Shown here piece after piece: positions 16,318 through 25,801 of a DNA stretch of 64,000 bases (position 1 is its first letter; the number at the start of each line of letters is the position of its first letter). Position numbers and translations under genes: made by a program. This stretch comes from Mycobacterium paraseoulense (GTDB lineage Bacteria; Actinomycetota; Actinomycetes; Mycobacteriales; Mycobacteriaceae). The stretch is from positions 5,704,001 to 5,768,000 of the forward strand of contig NZ_AP022619.1 of the NCBI RefSeq assembly GCF_010731655.1. The letters run 5' to 3'. The notes beneath the pieces were generated by a model. That model saw only the letters and a list, made by a program, of their open reading frames with translations. It had not been told where the DNA came from and ran no database searches.

Positions 16318-17673
16318 TCAGTGGGCGTGGCCGAGCAGGTGGCGCAGGGCCTGGTCGAGGTCCGGTTGGCGGAACCGGTGCCCGGCCGCGCTCAGCTTGT
16401 CCGGAACGACCCGCTGGCTGGCGCACGCGAGTTCGCGTGCGCCCTGCTCGCCGAGCAAGACGCGGGGCCCCAGCGACGGTACCGGCAACACCGCGGGCCG
16501 GTGCATGACGCGTGCCAGCGTTGCGGTGTACTCGCTGTTGCGAACCGGCTGCGGGGCAACGGCATTGACCGGTCCCGACAGCGCTTGGTCCCACAGCGAG
16601 CGGTGATAGACGTCGACCAGGTCGTCGATGCCGATCCACGAGAGCCATTGCCGGCCGTTGCCCAGCCGGCCGCCCAGCCCGGCGCTGAAGAGCGGGCGCA
16701 TCAGCTTCAATGTGCCGCCCCGAGGGGATTGCACGATCCCGGTGCGCACCCGTACCACGCGCACCCCGGACTGCTCCGCTGGTGCGGTCGCCTCCTCCCA
16801 GTCGGCCACCACCTCCGCGAGGAAACCGTCGCCGCGGTCGCTGTCCTCGGTGAGGATGTCGTCGCCGCGGTCGGATCCGTAATATCCGATCGCCGAAGCC
16901 GAGACGAGTACCGCCGGGCGGTGCGACGTGCGTCCCAGCGCCTCGGCGAGCCGGCGGGTCGGCCCGATCCTGCTCTCCCGGATGGCGTTGCGGTGCTTCT
17001 CGGTGAACCGGCCGGCGATCGAGGCGCCCGCCAGATGGATGACCGCGTCTACCCCGTCGAACAGTCCCGGGGCGGGGTCGTCGGGATTCCACTCTCGCTC
17101 GTCGTCGCCACGCGGGGAGCCGCGGACCAACCGGATGACGCGGTGGCCGCCGGTGCTCAGAAACGCCGTCAACGCCGAGCCCACCAACCCCGACGCCCCG
17201 GTGACGGCGACCGTCGCCGGCGCCAGGCCGTTCGCGGCGGCCAGCCGGTGGGCGGCCAGATCGTCGGCCAGCTGACGGTGCCGGTAGGTGAACATGGGGC
17301 GCAGCAACGACGCGGGCACCGGCGTGTCGACCCGGTCGATGACCCTGGTCCGTCCGCCGCCGGCGTCTTCGAAATCGTGGGTGTGTCGCCAGCGCACCGC
17401 CATTCGCACCGGCAGCGTGGCCAGCCCGTCACCACCGATGGCATCGACGAAGCGGCGCGGCGGGTCGTATCCTCCCGCCTCGTGCACGGCGACCCAGCGC
17501 AGACCGCCCGGCAGCGCGAGCGTCGCCCGCCCGTCCTTCAGGGAGGCCGCCTCGCTGACCAGCCGCATGGGCTGCCACGGCGGCGAGAGCCGGGCGAACG
17601 CGCCCGGTCGGGCGTGCCAGGCAAAGACATCGGCGATCGGCGCGTCGACCACGCTCGAATATTCAAGCCCCAT
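16318..17673 (-). CDS. SRPBCC-TIGR01777 epimerase fusion protein
   Basis: 451 residues in two parts. Residues ~1-150 are an SRPBCC ligand-binding domain (SSVVDAPIADVFAWHARPGA). The remainder is a TIGR01777/SDR39U1 NAD(P)-dependent epimerase (VAVTGASGLVGSALTAFL, HLAGASIAGRFTEKHR, SASAIGYYGSDRG and SWIGIDDLV signatures). The fusion is a known actinobacterial architecture; the substrate is unknown. ATG at 17673 lies 8 bp after the stop of the MGLP glucosyltransferase, so it probably belongs to that operon. Confidence 0.85.
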   Translation of the reverse strand: MGLEYSSVVDAPIADVFAWHARPGAFARLSPPWQPMRLVSEAASLKDGRATLALPGGLRWVAVHEAGGYDPPRRFVDAIGGDGLATLPVRMAVRWRHTHDFEDAGGGRTRVIDRVDTPVPASLLRPMFTYRHRQLADDLAAHRLAAANGLAPATVAVTGASGLVGSALTAFLSTGGHRVIRLVRGSPRGDDEREWNPDDPAPGLFDGVDAVIHLAGASIAGRFTEKHRNAIRESRIGPTRRLAEALGRTSHRPAVLVSASAIGYYGSDRGDDILTEDSDRGDGFLAEVVADWEEATAPAEQSGVRVVRVRTGIVQSPRGGTLKLMRPLFSAGLGGRLGNGRQWLSWIGIDDLVDVYHRSLWDQALSGPVNAVAPQPVRNSEYTATLARVMHRPAVLPVPSLGPRVLLGEQGARELACASQRVVPDKLSAAGHRFRQPDLDQALRHLLGHAH

Positions 17674-17681
17674 ACTGCAGG

Positions 17682-18926
17682 TTAGCGGTTCGGCAAGGCA
17701 TGCTCGACGACGGGCATTCGCGGCTGGGGCTGCCGCTCGCCGCGTTTGGCGGCCAGATACACCTGCGCCGTCTCGCCGGCGACGGTCTTCCAGTCGAAGG
17801 CCGAGGTGAGCCGCTCGCGGGCGGCGCGGGCGCGCCGCTGGGCGGCGCTCGGATCGTCGAGCACACCCCGCACGGCCTCGGCCAGTCCGGCGACGTCGCG
17901 GGGCGCGCACGACACCCCGGTCTGTCCGTTGATCACCGCCTCGCCGAGGCCCCCGATGTTCGATGTCACGAGCGGCGTGCCCGCCGCGGCGGCCTCCAGC
18001 GCGACGATCCCGAACGGCTCGTAGTGGCTGGGCAGCACCGCGGCGTCGGCCCGGTGCAGGACCGCGAGCAGCTCGGCATGGCCCAGGTGCCCCACGAACC
18101 GAGTTGCCTTGAGCACCCTATGCTTTCGGGCCTGCTCAACGAGCCACTCCTGCTGGGTGCCCTCGCCGGCGATGGTCAGCGTGGTCCCCGGGTGGGTGCG
18201 CCTGATCCGCGGCAGGGCGGCGATGACTTCGTGCACGCCCTTCTCGTATTCCAGCCGCCCGAGGTAGAGCAGTTCAGCGGGCCCGGTGCGCGGCCGACGT
18301 TCGGCGAACGGCCAGCGGGCGGCGTCGATTCCGTTGCGAATGACGGTGATTCCGGCCAGCCCGGGACCGAACAGTTCGGTGATCTCGTCGGCCATCGATG
18401 CCGAACACGTGATCAGCGAATCGGATTCGCGTACCAACCACGACTCGACGGCGTGCACCTGACGGCTGATCGCGCCGGATACCCAACCGGAGTGCCGCCC
18501 GGCCTCGGTAGCGTGGATCGTGGAAACCATTGGCACGTCATAGAACTGGGCGAGCGTGATCGCGGGATGGGCCACCAGCCAGTCGTGCGCGTGCACGACG
18601 TCGGGACGCCACGACCGGTTGCTGCCTCGCTTCTTCAGCGCCAGCCCGGCGCGGATCATGGAATGGCCCATCGCCAGCGTCCACGCCATCATGTCGGCGC
18701 CGAAGGAGAATTCATGTGGGTCTTGCGCCGCCGAGATGACCCGGACGCCGTCGACGACCTCGTCGGACGACGGGTGCGTGCTGGGGTCGGTGCCCGAGGG
18801 GCGGCGGGACAGCACCACGACCTCGTGACCGGCCGCCGCCAGCGCGGTGGACAGGTGATGCACGTGCCGGCCGAGCCCGCCGATCACCACCGGTGGGTAC
18901 TCCCACGACACCATCAGGATTTTCAC
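17682..18926 (-). CDS. Alpha-glucosyltransferase of MGLP synthesis (Rv3032 orthologue)
   Basis: GT4-family glycosyltransferase of 414 residues that elongates 6-O-methylglucosyl lipopolysaccharide (MGLP) and related glucans. N-terminal MVSWEYPPVVIGGLGRHV acceptor/donor loop; E-x7-E motif in HYEPFGIVALEAAAAGTP; donor loop GRLEYEKGVHE. I prefer GTG 18926 (VKILMVSWEYPP) over GTG 18938 because it gives exactly the M. tuberculosis Rv3032 length. It follows the branching-enzyme gene by 13 bp on the same strand. Confidence 0.92.
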   Translation of the reverse strand: MKILMVSWEYPPVVIGGLGRHVHHLSTALAAAGHEVVVLSRRPSGTDPSTHPSSDEVVDGVRVISAAQDPHEFSFGADMMAWTLAMGHSMIRAGLALKKRGSNRSWRPDVVHAHDWLVAHPAITLAQFYDVPMVSTIHATEAGRHSGWVSGAISRQVHAVESWLVRESDSLITCSASMADEITELFGPGLAGITVIRNGIDAARWPFAERRPRTGPAELLYLGRLEYEKGVHEVIAALPRIRRTHPGTTLTIAGEGTQQEWLVEQARKHRVLKATRFVGHLGHAELLAVLHRADAAVLPSHYEPFGIVALEAAAAGTPLVTSNIGGLGEAVINGQTGVSCAPRDVAGLAEAVRGVLDDPSAAQRRARAARERLTSAFDWKTVAGETAQVYLAAKRGERQPQPRMPVVEHALPNR

Positions 18927-18939
18927 GCGGCCAGCCACC

Positions 18940-20520
18940 TCATCGGGGGAGCCTGCGCGCGTCCAGCGCGCCGAACAGTCCGTCGGCGCGGTTCCATCCG
19001 TCGGCGAGCCGCCCGGCGGTGTCCCGCCGGCCGGACGCCAGCGCCCCGGCGATCTCGCGGGTGGCGTGGGCGTGCAGATGGGCGCGGTAGCGCGCGTAGT
19101 CGGCGGCCGAGTCCTTGCTCACCATGAACGGCCAGTCGCTGGAGACCGTGAGCAGGGTCTCGCGCAGGATCTGGTCGGCAACGTGGTCGCGGGGGAGCGG
19201 CCCGTCCAGCGACGCCCGCTCCGACAATGCCTTGTCGACGGTGCTCAGCGCCATGTCGACCACTTCCGCGTTGAGCTGGACGAGATCGGCCACCTTGTCG
19301 CCGGCCCACACCTGCCAGTCCTTGCCCGAGCCCCAGGAACTGGGCGGCAACGCCACTGCGTGCCCGACGAAACCGTCGGCGATGGCGTCGCTCAGCGTGC
19401 CCACCCGCACACCCGCGGAGGGCAGGGCGCGCAGCACCCGCTGCAGCCACGTGGGGCCCTCGTACCACCAGTGGCCGAACAGTTCGGTGTCGAAGGCGGC
19501 GACCACGTGGGCGGGCCGACCGATCCGCTCGGATTCGCTCGTCAGCCGGTCGCGGACGACGTCGACGAAGTCGGCGACGTGGATGTCGACCGCATGGTCG
19601 GCGCGCTCGGGGTCGTAGGGCGCCTTGGCCTCCGACGGCACGTTGCGACCGGTCACCCGCGCCGGCTTCAGCCCGGTGAGGTGGTCATAGGTGTGGAAGT
19701 CGCGGTACGCGGCGTGGCCGGGGTAACCGGATTTCGGTGACCAGACCCGGTAGCTGACCTGCAGGTCGCGGCCGAACGCGACCACGTCGGTGTCGCCGAC
19801 GGGGCGACCCAGCGCGGTGTCGCCGTGCAGGGACGGGCCGTCGACCATGAAGTGGGTGACACCCGCGGCGGCGTAGCCGTGCTCCATGCCGGGGGCGTAA
19901 GCGCATTCGGGTGCCCAGATGCCGCTCGGGCGGTGCGCCATCCGCTGCTCGGGGTCGGCCAGCCCCTCGCTCAGGGCGAAGTCGCGGAGCCGCGGCGCGA
20001 GCAGCGGCTGGAACGGGTGGGCCAGCGGGCCGCCGAGCAACTCCACCGTGCCGGCGTCGATCAGGCGCCGCAACAGCGGGCTGCCGCCGTGCCGCCATTG
20101 GGTGGCGAACTCGTCCAGCGCCCGATCTGCCTCGGCGCATTCCCGAATCCCCAAGGCGCGCAAGGCGTCCGGCGTGCATGACGAAAAACTCGCCGACTTC
20201 GAGCGGGGCGCGGACCGCACGCTGGCGGCCTCGGCCGCCCGCAGCCGCCAGTTGGCCAGCCAGTGGTGCATGCCATCGAGGCAGTACGGATCGTCGAGCT
20301 GGGCGTTCACCACCGGGGTGACACCCAGGGTGACCAACCGGTGGCGGTCCTCGTCGGCCAGCGTGGTCAGCACCCGCATCAGCGGCAGGTAGGCCGCCGC
20401 CCAGGATTGGTAGAGCCACTCCTCGCCGACCGGCCACCGGCCGTGATGGGCCAGCCACGGCAGGTGGGTGTGCAGGACCAGGGTGAACATACCGGGCACC
20501 CGGTCGCGTGAATTGCTCAC
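18940..20520 (-). CDS. GH57 1,4-alpha-glucan branching enzyme (Rv3031 orthologue)
   Basis: 526 residues, the same as Rv3031. GH57 features: N-terminal FTLVLHTHLPWLAHHGRWP, catalytic Glu in SGIWAPECAYAPGMEH and catalytic Asp in AAFDTELFGHWWYEG. It introduces branches into the alpha-glucan backbone of MGLP in the cytosol, working with the downstream glucosyltransferase. The GTG start overlaps the stop of the upstream methyltransferase (GTGA), indicating coupling. Confidence 0.92.
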   Translation of the reverse strand: MSNSRDRVPGMFTLVLHTHLPWLAHHGRWPVGEEWLYQSWAAAYLPLMRVLTTLADEDRHRLVTLGVTPVVNAQLDDPYCLDGMHHWLANWRLRAAEAASVRSAPRSKSASFSSCTPDALRALGIRECAEADRALDEFATQWRHGGSPLLRRLIDAGTVELLGGPLAHPFQPLLAPRLRDFALSEGLADPEQRMAHRPSGIWAPECAYAPGMEHGYAAAGVTHFMVDGPSLHGDTALGRPVGDTDVVAFGRDLQVSYRVWSPKSGYPGHAAYRDFHTYDHLTGLKPARVTGRNVPSEAKAPYDPERADHAVDIHVADFVDVVRDRLTSESERIGRPAHVVAAFDTELFGHWWYEGPTWLQRVLRALPSAGVRVGTLSDAIADGFVGHAVALPPSSWGSGKDWQVWAGDKVADLVQLNAEVVDMALSTVDKALSERASLDGPLPRDHVADQILRETLLTVSSDWPFMVSKDSAADYARYRAHLHAHATREIAGALASGRRDTAGRLADGWNRADGLFGALDARRLPR

Positions 20521-21326
20521 GGCGCTACCGCGATTGCGATCAGATCCAGGCTGTCGTCGATGTCACGGCGGCCGCTGTCGACGATGTCGAAGTCGTCGGT
20601 GGTCACCGCGGCGACGTCGGCGGCCAGCTCGGGTGGCCAGGGCGCGCCGGCCATCGCGAGCTCGATCTGCGCGTCGATGATGGAGCCGCCGTGGCGGGCG
20701 TCCAGCTCCCGCAGTCGCGGACCGTGGAACAACCCGCTGACCGAAACCTCGCGGAAGCCGGCGCCGAGCAACAACTCGGTCAGCTCGTCGGCGTTGAGTT
20801 CGCGGGTGTGGAACGGATTGATCGGGGTGTCGCGGCCGGGGGAGAAGGTGATCCGGTTCGGTGTGGACACCATCAGCGACCCGCCGCGGCGCAGCACCCG
20901 CGCGCATTCGGCCACGAATTGTGCCTGATCCCACAGATGCTCGATGACTTGGAAGTTGACCACAATATCGACCGACGCGGCGGGCAGCGGCAGCTCGGCC
21001 AAGTTCGCCCGCATGACCTCCACCCGGGGGTAGCGGGCGCGCACGTGGGCGACGGCGGCCTCGTCGTAATCCACGGCCACGACACGACGGGCGACGCCGG
21101 CGATCAGGTCGGCGCCGTACCCCTCGCCGCAGCCGGCCTCGAGCACCTCGCGGCCCGCGCAGCGCCCGGCGAGTCGCTGGTAAACGACCTGGTGGCGGCG
21201 AAACCAGTAGTTCTCGACGTCCAGATCGGGGATGGTGCGCTCGCCCGTCAGCGTCAGTACGGGATCAGCCGCCGGCGGGGGATCGCCGGGGCTGTGCCGG
21301 GGTACGTCGGGGACGGTTGCGCTCAT
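20517..21326 (-). CDS. SAM methyltransferase of MGLP cluster (Rv3030 orthologue)
   Basis: 269 residues. Motif I VLEAGCGEGYGADLIAG, acidic loop VAVDYDEAAV and VNFQVIEHLWD are classical class I methyltransferase elements. The position ahead of the branching enzyme and glucosyltransferase matches the M. tuberculosis MGLP operon, where Rv3030 is reported to methylate the MGLP precursor. First gene of the operon, divergent from fixA; the 229-bp region between them must hold both promoters, but I see no clear operator there. Confidence 0.9.
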   Translation of the reverse strand: MSATVPDVPRHSPGDPPPAADPVLTLTGERTIPDLDVENYWFRRHQVVYQRLAGRCAGREVLEAGCGEGYGADLIAGVARRVVAVDYDEAAVAHVRARYPRVEVMRANLAELPLPAASVDIVVNFQVIEHLWDQAQFVAECARVLRRGGSLMVSTPNRITFSPGRDTPINPFHTRELNADELTELLLGAGFREVSVSGLFHGPRLRELDARHGGSIIDAQIELAMAGAPWPPELAADVAAVTTDDFDIVDSGRRDIDDSLDLIAIAVAP

Positions 21327-21555
21327 CGCATAGGCAGGCTAACGCGAAGTGTCGAATTCGCGAACCGGGAGCGGGGGCTGCCTCCGCTCACGCAGGGTAG
21401 GCACGCCGCAAGAACGTGCAGTACGACCCGCTATGGTGTGAATGCAGGCTGCACAAAGTTACCCCGTAGTAACACGACCGTGCGCTGCGAAACGCGTATT
21501 GAAAGTCTCGTGGTCGATTGCTGCGAGACTCCGTCGAGGAGGACGAACCACACTC

Positions 21556-22347
21556 ATGACGAACATCGTGGTCCTGATCAAGCAGGTCCCAGACACCTGG
21601 TCGGAACGCAAGCTGAACGACGGCGATTTCACGCTGGACCGCGAGGCCGCCGACGCGGTACTGGACGAGATCAACGAACGCGCCGTCGAAGAGGCCCTGC
21701 AGATCCGCGAGCGGGAGGGGGGCGACGGTTCGGTGACCGTGCTGACCGCGGGCCCCGAGCGTGCCACCGAGGCGATCCGCAAGGCGCTGTCGATGGGCGC
21801 CGACAAGGCCGTTCACCTCAAGGACGACGGTATGCGCGGTTCCTGCGTGGTGCAGACCGCGTGGGCCCTGGCGCGTGCGCTGGGCACCATCGAGGGCACC
21901 GAGCTCGTCATCGCCGGTAACGAATCCACCGACGGCTCCGGCGGCGCGGTGCCGGCCATCATCGCCGAGTACCTGGGCCTTCCGCAGCTGACGCACCTGC
22001 GCAAGCTGTCGATCGAGGGTGGCAAGGTCACCGGCGAGCGCGAGACCGACGACGGCGTGTTCACGCTCGAGGCGTCGTTGCCGGCGGTCGTGAGTGTCAC
22101 CGAGAAGATCAACGAGCCCCGCTTCCCGTCCTTCAAGGGCATCATGGCCGCGAAGAAGAAAGAGGTGACGGTGCTGACCCTCGCCGAGATCGGGGTCGAA
22201 AGCGACGAGGTCGGCCTCGAGAACGCCGGGTCGAAGGTGCTGTCGTCGACGCCGAAGCCGCCGAAGACCGCGGGTGAGAAGGTCACCGACGAGGGCGAGG
22301 GCGGTAACCAGATCTCCCAGTACCTGGTCGCCCAGAAGATCATCTAG
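21556..22347 (+). CDS. fixA: Electron transfer flavoprotein beta subunit
   Basis: 263-residue ETF beta subunit (Rv3029c orthologue). Opening TNIVVLIKQVPDTWSERKL and the LTAGPERATEAIRKALSMGAD nucleotide-binding segment are typical. Forms a heterodimer with FixB that passes electrons from acyl-CoA dehydrogenases towards the respiratory chain. ATG at 21556; fixB follows after 39 bp. Confidence 0.95.
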   Translation: MTNIVVLIKQVPDTWSERKLNDGDFTLDREAADAVLDEINERAVEEALQIREREGGDGSVTVLTAGPERATEAIRKALSMGADKAVHLKDDGMRGSCVVQTAWALARALGTIEGTELVIAGNESTDGSGGAVPAIIAEYLGLPQLTHLRKLSIEGGKVTGERETDDGVFTLEASLPAVVSVTEKINEPRFPSFKGIMAAKKKEVTVLTLAEIGVESDEVGLENAGSKVLSSTPKPPKTAGEKVTDEGEGGNQISQYLVAQKII

Positions 22348-22386
22348 ACGAGCACCCATCCCACAGACGAGAAGAGCGAAGAAACC

Positions 22387-23343
22387 ATGGCTGAAGTTTT
22401 GGTGCTCGTTGAGCACGCCGAAGGCGCACTGAAGAAAGTCACCTCCGAACTGATCACCGCCGCCCGCGCGCTGGGCGAGCCGGCCGCCGTCGTGGTCGGC
22501 AAGCCCGGGACGGCCGCACCCCTGGTCGACGGGTTGAAGGAGGCGGGCGCCGCCAAGATTTACGTCGCCGAGTCCGACGACGCCGAGAACTACCTGATCA
22601 CTCCCGTCGTCGACGTGCTGGCCTCGCTGGCCGAGTCGAACGCGCCCGCCGCGGTGCTGCTGTCGGCCAACGCCGACGGCAAAGAGGTCGCGGGCCGGCT
22701 CGCGGCCCGGATCGGATCCGGCCTGCTGGTCGACGTGGTCGGCGTCCAGGAAGGCAACAAGGCGGTGCACTCCATCTTCGGTGGCGCGTTCACCGTCGAG
22801 TCGCAGGCCAACGGTGACACCCCGGTCATCACCGTCCGGGGTGGCGCCATCGACGCGGAGCCGCAGGCCGGGGCCGGCGAGCAGGTCACCGTCGAGGTGC
22901 CCGCGCCCGCCGAGAACGCCACCAAGATCACCGCCCGCGAGCCGGCGGTCGCCGGCGACCGGCCGGAACTCACCGAGGCCACGATCGTGGTGTCCGGTGG
23001 CCGCGGCGTGGGCAGCGCCGAGAACTTCAGCGTGGTCGAGGCGCTGGCCGACTCGCTCGGCGGCGCCGTCGGGGCGTCGCGCGCGGCGGTCGACTCCGGC
23101 TACTACCCGGGCCAGTTCCAGGTCGGGCAGACCGGCAAGACGGTGTCGCCCCAGCTCTACATCGCGCTGGGCATCTCCGGAGCCATCCAGCACCGCGCCG
23201 GCATGCAGACGTCGAAGACCATCGTCGCGGTGAACAAGGACGAAGAGGCGCCCATCTTCGAGATCGCCGACTACGGCGTGGTGGGCGACCTGTTCAAGGT
23301 CGCTCCGCAGTTGACCGACGCCGTCAAGACACGCAAGGGCTGA
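22387..23343 (+). CDS. fixB: Electron transfer flavoprotein alpha subunit
   Basis: 318 residues, equal to Rv3028c. The C-terminal FAD-binding domain shows [40 protein letters not shown], and [20 protein letters not shown], the conserved ETF-alpha signature. Partner of FixA in the same operon. A strong hairpin follows the stop by 16 bp. Confidence 0.95.
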   Translation: MAEVLVLVEHAEGALKKVTSELITAARALGEPAAVVVGKPGTAAPLVDGLKEAGAAKIYVAESDDAENYLITPVVDVLASLAESNAPAAVLLSANADGKEVAGRLAARIGSGLLVDVVGVQEGNKAVHSIFGGAFTVESQANGDTPVITVRGGAIDAEPQAGAGEQVTVEVPAPAENATKITAREPAVAGDRPELTEATIVVSGGRGVGSAENFSVVEALADSLGGAVGASRAAVDSGYYPGQFQVGQTGKTVSPQLYIALGISGAIQHRAGMQTSKTIVAVNKDEEAPIFEIADYGVVGDLFKVAPQLTDAVKTRKG

Positions 23344-23359
23344 GTCCCCGGGCCTGAGC

Positions 23360-23387
23360 AGCCCCCGGCACCCCGGTGCCGGGGGCT
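23360..23387. terminator. Hairpin terminator between fixB and SRPBCC gene
   Basis: Perfect 12-bp inverted repeat: AGCCCCCGGCAC, 4-nt loop CCCG, GTGCCGGGGGCT, followed by CTCTT. It lies between two convergent genes and could serve both, although the trailing U-tract is short. Confidence 0.7.
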
Positions 23388-23411
23388 CTTGCGCACCACG
23401 GGCCCAACGGC

Positions 23412-23807
23412 CTAGCCGCCCGCGGTCAGCAGCGCGTCGATGCGCCGCAGCGCGATCGCGCACACCGTCACATAGGGCGCGGCCCACCACGGAACGCCCA
23501 TGCCCGCTCGCGCGGCACGCCCCACCGGGTCCACCCAGTGCCGCGTCGCCGGGATGCCGGCGACCTTCCAGGCCCAGACACGGCCCGGCTCGAATTCGGT
23601 GACGACGAACGGGACCGTGACGAGCAGCGACGTCTGAACTGTGCCCGTCGCGTGCAAACCCAATTCGGTGTAAGGGTCGTCGAGCCGGGCCCCCCGGATC
23701 GTGGGACCCCACTTCGGCCAGGCGTCCAGATCGACCAACAACTCCCACACCGCCGACGGCGGCGCCGCGATCGCGCGGTCGGTGGTGAGCATCATGCCGG
23801 TCCGCAT
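23412..23807 (-). CDS. SRPBCC-family protein
   Basis: About 131 residues from ATG 23807. DRAIAAPPSAVWELLVDLDAWPKWGPTIRGARL is the N-terminal helix-grip pattern of SRPBCC/polyketide-cyclase proteins, which bind hydrophobic ligands in a central cavity. VPFVVTEFEPGRVWAWKVAG matches the following strands. No catalytic residues are evident. It is convergent with fixB and not part of the conserved Rv3028c-Rv3027c order as I recall it, so probably an insertion. Confidence 0.8.
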   Translation of the reverse strand: MRTGMMLTTDRAIAAPPSAVWELLVDLDAWPKWGPTIRGARLDDPYTELGLHATGTVQTSLLVTVPFVVTEFEPGRVWAWKVAGIPATRHWVDPVGRAARAGMGVPWWAAPYVTVCAIALRRIDALLTAGG

Positions 23808-23943
23808 ACCCGAAATCGCGCGCCGCGATCGCGAAAAGCCGCGGACCCGGGCCTGGTCGCAACCACATTTCGTCACCTGACGTGCACGAACACGTCACAG
23901 CCACGATGCCGACTCGCTCATCGACTACGCAAGTTTGGTGGAC

Positions 23944-24804
23944 ATGAGCATTGCTTCTGTCCTGATTCCCAGCGACAAGCCCGAAGGTGCGACGACGGCG
24001 TCGCCCGCAGGGCCGCACTACTCACTATTGCTGTCCACCGACGCCGGCATGATCGAGGCGGCGCAGCGGCTCCGGTACGACGTCTTTTCCAGCACGCCCG
24101 GCTTCGCACTGCCGACGAACAACCACGAACGACGCGACGTCGACAGGTTCGACGAGCACTGCGACCATCTCCTGGTCCGCGACGACAGCACCGGCGAACT
24201 GGTGGGTTGCTACCGCATGCTGGCGCCGGCGGGCGCCATCGCGGCCGGGGGCCTCTACACCGCGACGGAGTTCGACATCCGCGCCTTCGACCCGCTCAGG
24301 CCGTCGCTGGTGGAGATGGGACGTGCGGTGGTGCGCGAAGGCCACCGCAACGGCGGCGTCGTGTTGCTGATGTGGGCGGGCATCCTGGCCTACCTGGACC
24401 GCTACGGCTACGACTACGTGACCGGCTGCGTGTCGGTGCCGGTCAGCGGCGATTCCGACGACCCGGAGAATCGGGCCCCGGGCCGTCAACTGCGCGGCGT
24501 CCGCGACTTCATCCTGAGCCGGCATGCCGCGCCACCGGAGTACCGGGTGCGCCCGCACCGTCCGGTGATGGTGGACGGCAAGGGCCTCGACGACATCCCG
24601 CCGCCCGCCCGCCCGTCGGTCCCGGCGCTGATGCGCGGTTACCTGCGGCTGGGCGCCCAGGTGTGCGGCGAGCCCGCGCACGACCCCGACTTCGGGGTCG
24701 GCGACTTCTGCGTCCTGCTCGACAAGGGGCGCGCCGATACCCGATATCTGAAACGCCTTCGGTCCGTATCGGCGGCCTCGCAGATGGCCGGCGGCGACCG
24801 ATGA
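23944..24804 (+). CDS. GNAT/OlsB-like N-acyltransferase (Rv3027c orthologue)
   Basis: About 286 residues from ATG 23944 (GTG 23938 and TTG 23935 are alternatives). AAQRLRYDVFSSTPGF and RDDSTGELVGCYRMLAP match the hemolysin/OlsB subgroup of GNAT acyltransferases, which in other bacteria acylate ornithine. The catalytic detail is not established for the mycobacterial protein. Its stop overlaps the start of a PlsC-type acyltransferase (ATGA), as in an olsB-olsA pair. Confidence 0.8.
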   Translation: MSIASVLIPSDKPEGATTASPAGPHYSLLLSTDAGMIEAAQRLRYDVFSSTPGFALPTNNHERRDVDRFDEHCDHLLVRDDSTGELVGCYRMLAPAGAIAAGGLYTATEFDIRAFDPLRPSLVEMGRAVVREGHRNGGVVLLMWAGILAYLDRYGYDYVTGCVSVPVSGDSDDPENRAPGRQLRGVRDFILSRHAAPPEYRVRPHRPVMVDGKGLDDIPPPARPSVPALMRGYLRLGAQVCGEPAHDPDFGVGDFCVLLDKGRADTRYLKRLRSVSAASQMAGGDR

Positions 24805-25649
24805 ACGCCCCCGCGGCCGGTGCCCACTCCTGGCTGCCGCGCGCAACCTGTGACGCCGGTTGTGTGCGCGTCGGCGACGCGGCAGCTTCGCGGCCGCTGT
24901 TGGTGGCGCTGCGGGTAACGCTTCGCCTCATGCTGGCGCTGCTGCTGGCGCCGGGAGTGGCGCTGCTGGCGGTGCCCCTGCCGGGCCGGACGCGGGTGCA
25001 GCGCATCTACTGCCGAATGGTGTTGCGCTGCCTTGGCATCCGAATCACGGTCACCGGCAGCCCGATTCGCAATCTCCGTGGGGTTTTGGTGGTCAGCCCA
25101 CACATGTCCTGGCTCGACGTCTTCGCCATCGGCTCGGTCTTGCCCGGGTCGTTCGTCGCCCGGGCCGACATGTTCACCGGGCCCGCGACCGGGATCTTGG
25201 CCCGCATCCTGAAGATCATCCCGATCGAGCGGGCCAGTCTGCGCCGGCTGCCCGCGGTGGTGGACACGGTGGCCCGCCGGCTGAGCGGCGGGCAGACTGT
25301 CGTGTGCTTCCCGGAGGGCACCACCTGGTGTGGTCGGGACGGCGGGGCGTTCTATCCCGCGATGTTCCAGGCCGCGATCGACGCCAGCCGACCGGTGCAG
25401 CCCCTTCGGCTCACCTACCACCACGCCGACGGCAGCGTCTCGACCGTTCCGGCCTTCGTCGGTGACGAGACACTCGTGGGATCCATCCGCCGGTTGCTGA
25501 CCGTGCGACGGACGCACGCGCGGGTACACGTCGAATCCCTGCAGCTCCCGGGGACGGATCGGCGAGCGCTGGCGCGTCGCTGCCAGTCGGTGGTGGGCGC
25601 GCGAGCGGCCCGGCCCGCGGGTCACGGCCCCCTGCTGGTGGCCTCCTAG
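24801..25649 (+). CDS. 1-acyl-glycerol-3-phosphate acyltransferase-like (Rv3026c orthologue)
   Basis: 282-residue PlsC-family membrane-associated acyltransferase. Motif I HMSWLD (H-x4-D) follows VVSPH; motif III FPEGTTW is present; hydrophobic segment [21 protein letters not shown] anchors the N-terminus. It transfers an acyl chain to a hydroxyl, either of lysophosphatidic acid or, given the translationally coupled OlsB-like gene upstream, of lyso-ornithine lipid. The latter is inference. Confidence 0.85.
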   Translation: MNAPAAGAHSWLPRATCDAGCVRVGDAAASRPLLVALRVTLRLMLALLLAPGVALLAVPLPGRTRVQRIYCRMVLRCLGIRITVTGSPIRNLRGVLVVSPHMSWLDVFAIGSVLPGSFVARADMFTGPATGILARILKIIPIERASLRRLPAVVDTVARRLSGGQTVVCFPEGTTWCGRDGGAFYPAMFQAAIDASRPVQPLRLTYHHADGSVSTVPAFVGDETLVGSIRRLLTVRRTHARVHVESLQLPGTDRRALARRCQSVVGARAARPAGHGPLLVAS

Positions 25650-25657
25650 CCGAATTC

Positions 25658-25767
25658 GTGGCGACCCGCTGCGCCCGGCTACGCCGCGCTTGCGATCGCC
25701 ACTGGGCCGAAGGTGGCGACCCGCTGCGCCCGGCTACGCCGCGCTTGCGATCGCCACTGGGCCGAAG
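25658..25767. repeat. Two perfect 55-bp tandem repeats (VNTR-like)
   Basis: A 55-bp unit starting GTGGCGACCCGCTGCG occurs twice with no mismatch (25658-25712 and 25713-25767). It lies between the acyltransferase and iscS. Its core CGCCCGGCTACGCCGCGCT nearly matches the core of the repeats at 54521-54660. Confidence 0.85.
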
Positions 25768-25801
25768 GGCACTTTCACCTGCCGGTATCCTGGGGCGCGT
25801 C

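Noticed and set aside
21388..24018. 876-codon frame antisense to fixA and fixB
   Set aside because: Both ETF subunits are well conserved on the other strand. Only the part after 23412 corresponds to a real gene, and that is in a different, shorter frame.
25658..25767. CRISPR array
   Set aside because: Units are contiguous, with no unique spacers and no cas genes in the window; they are simple tandem repeats.
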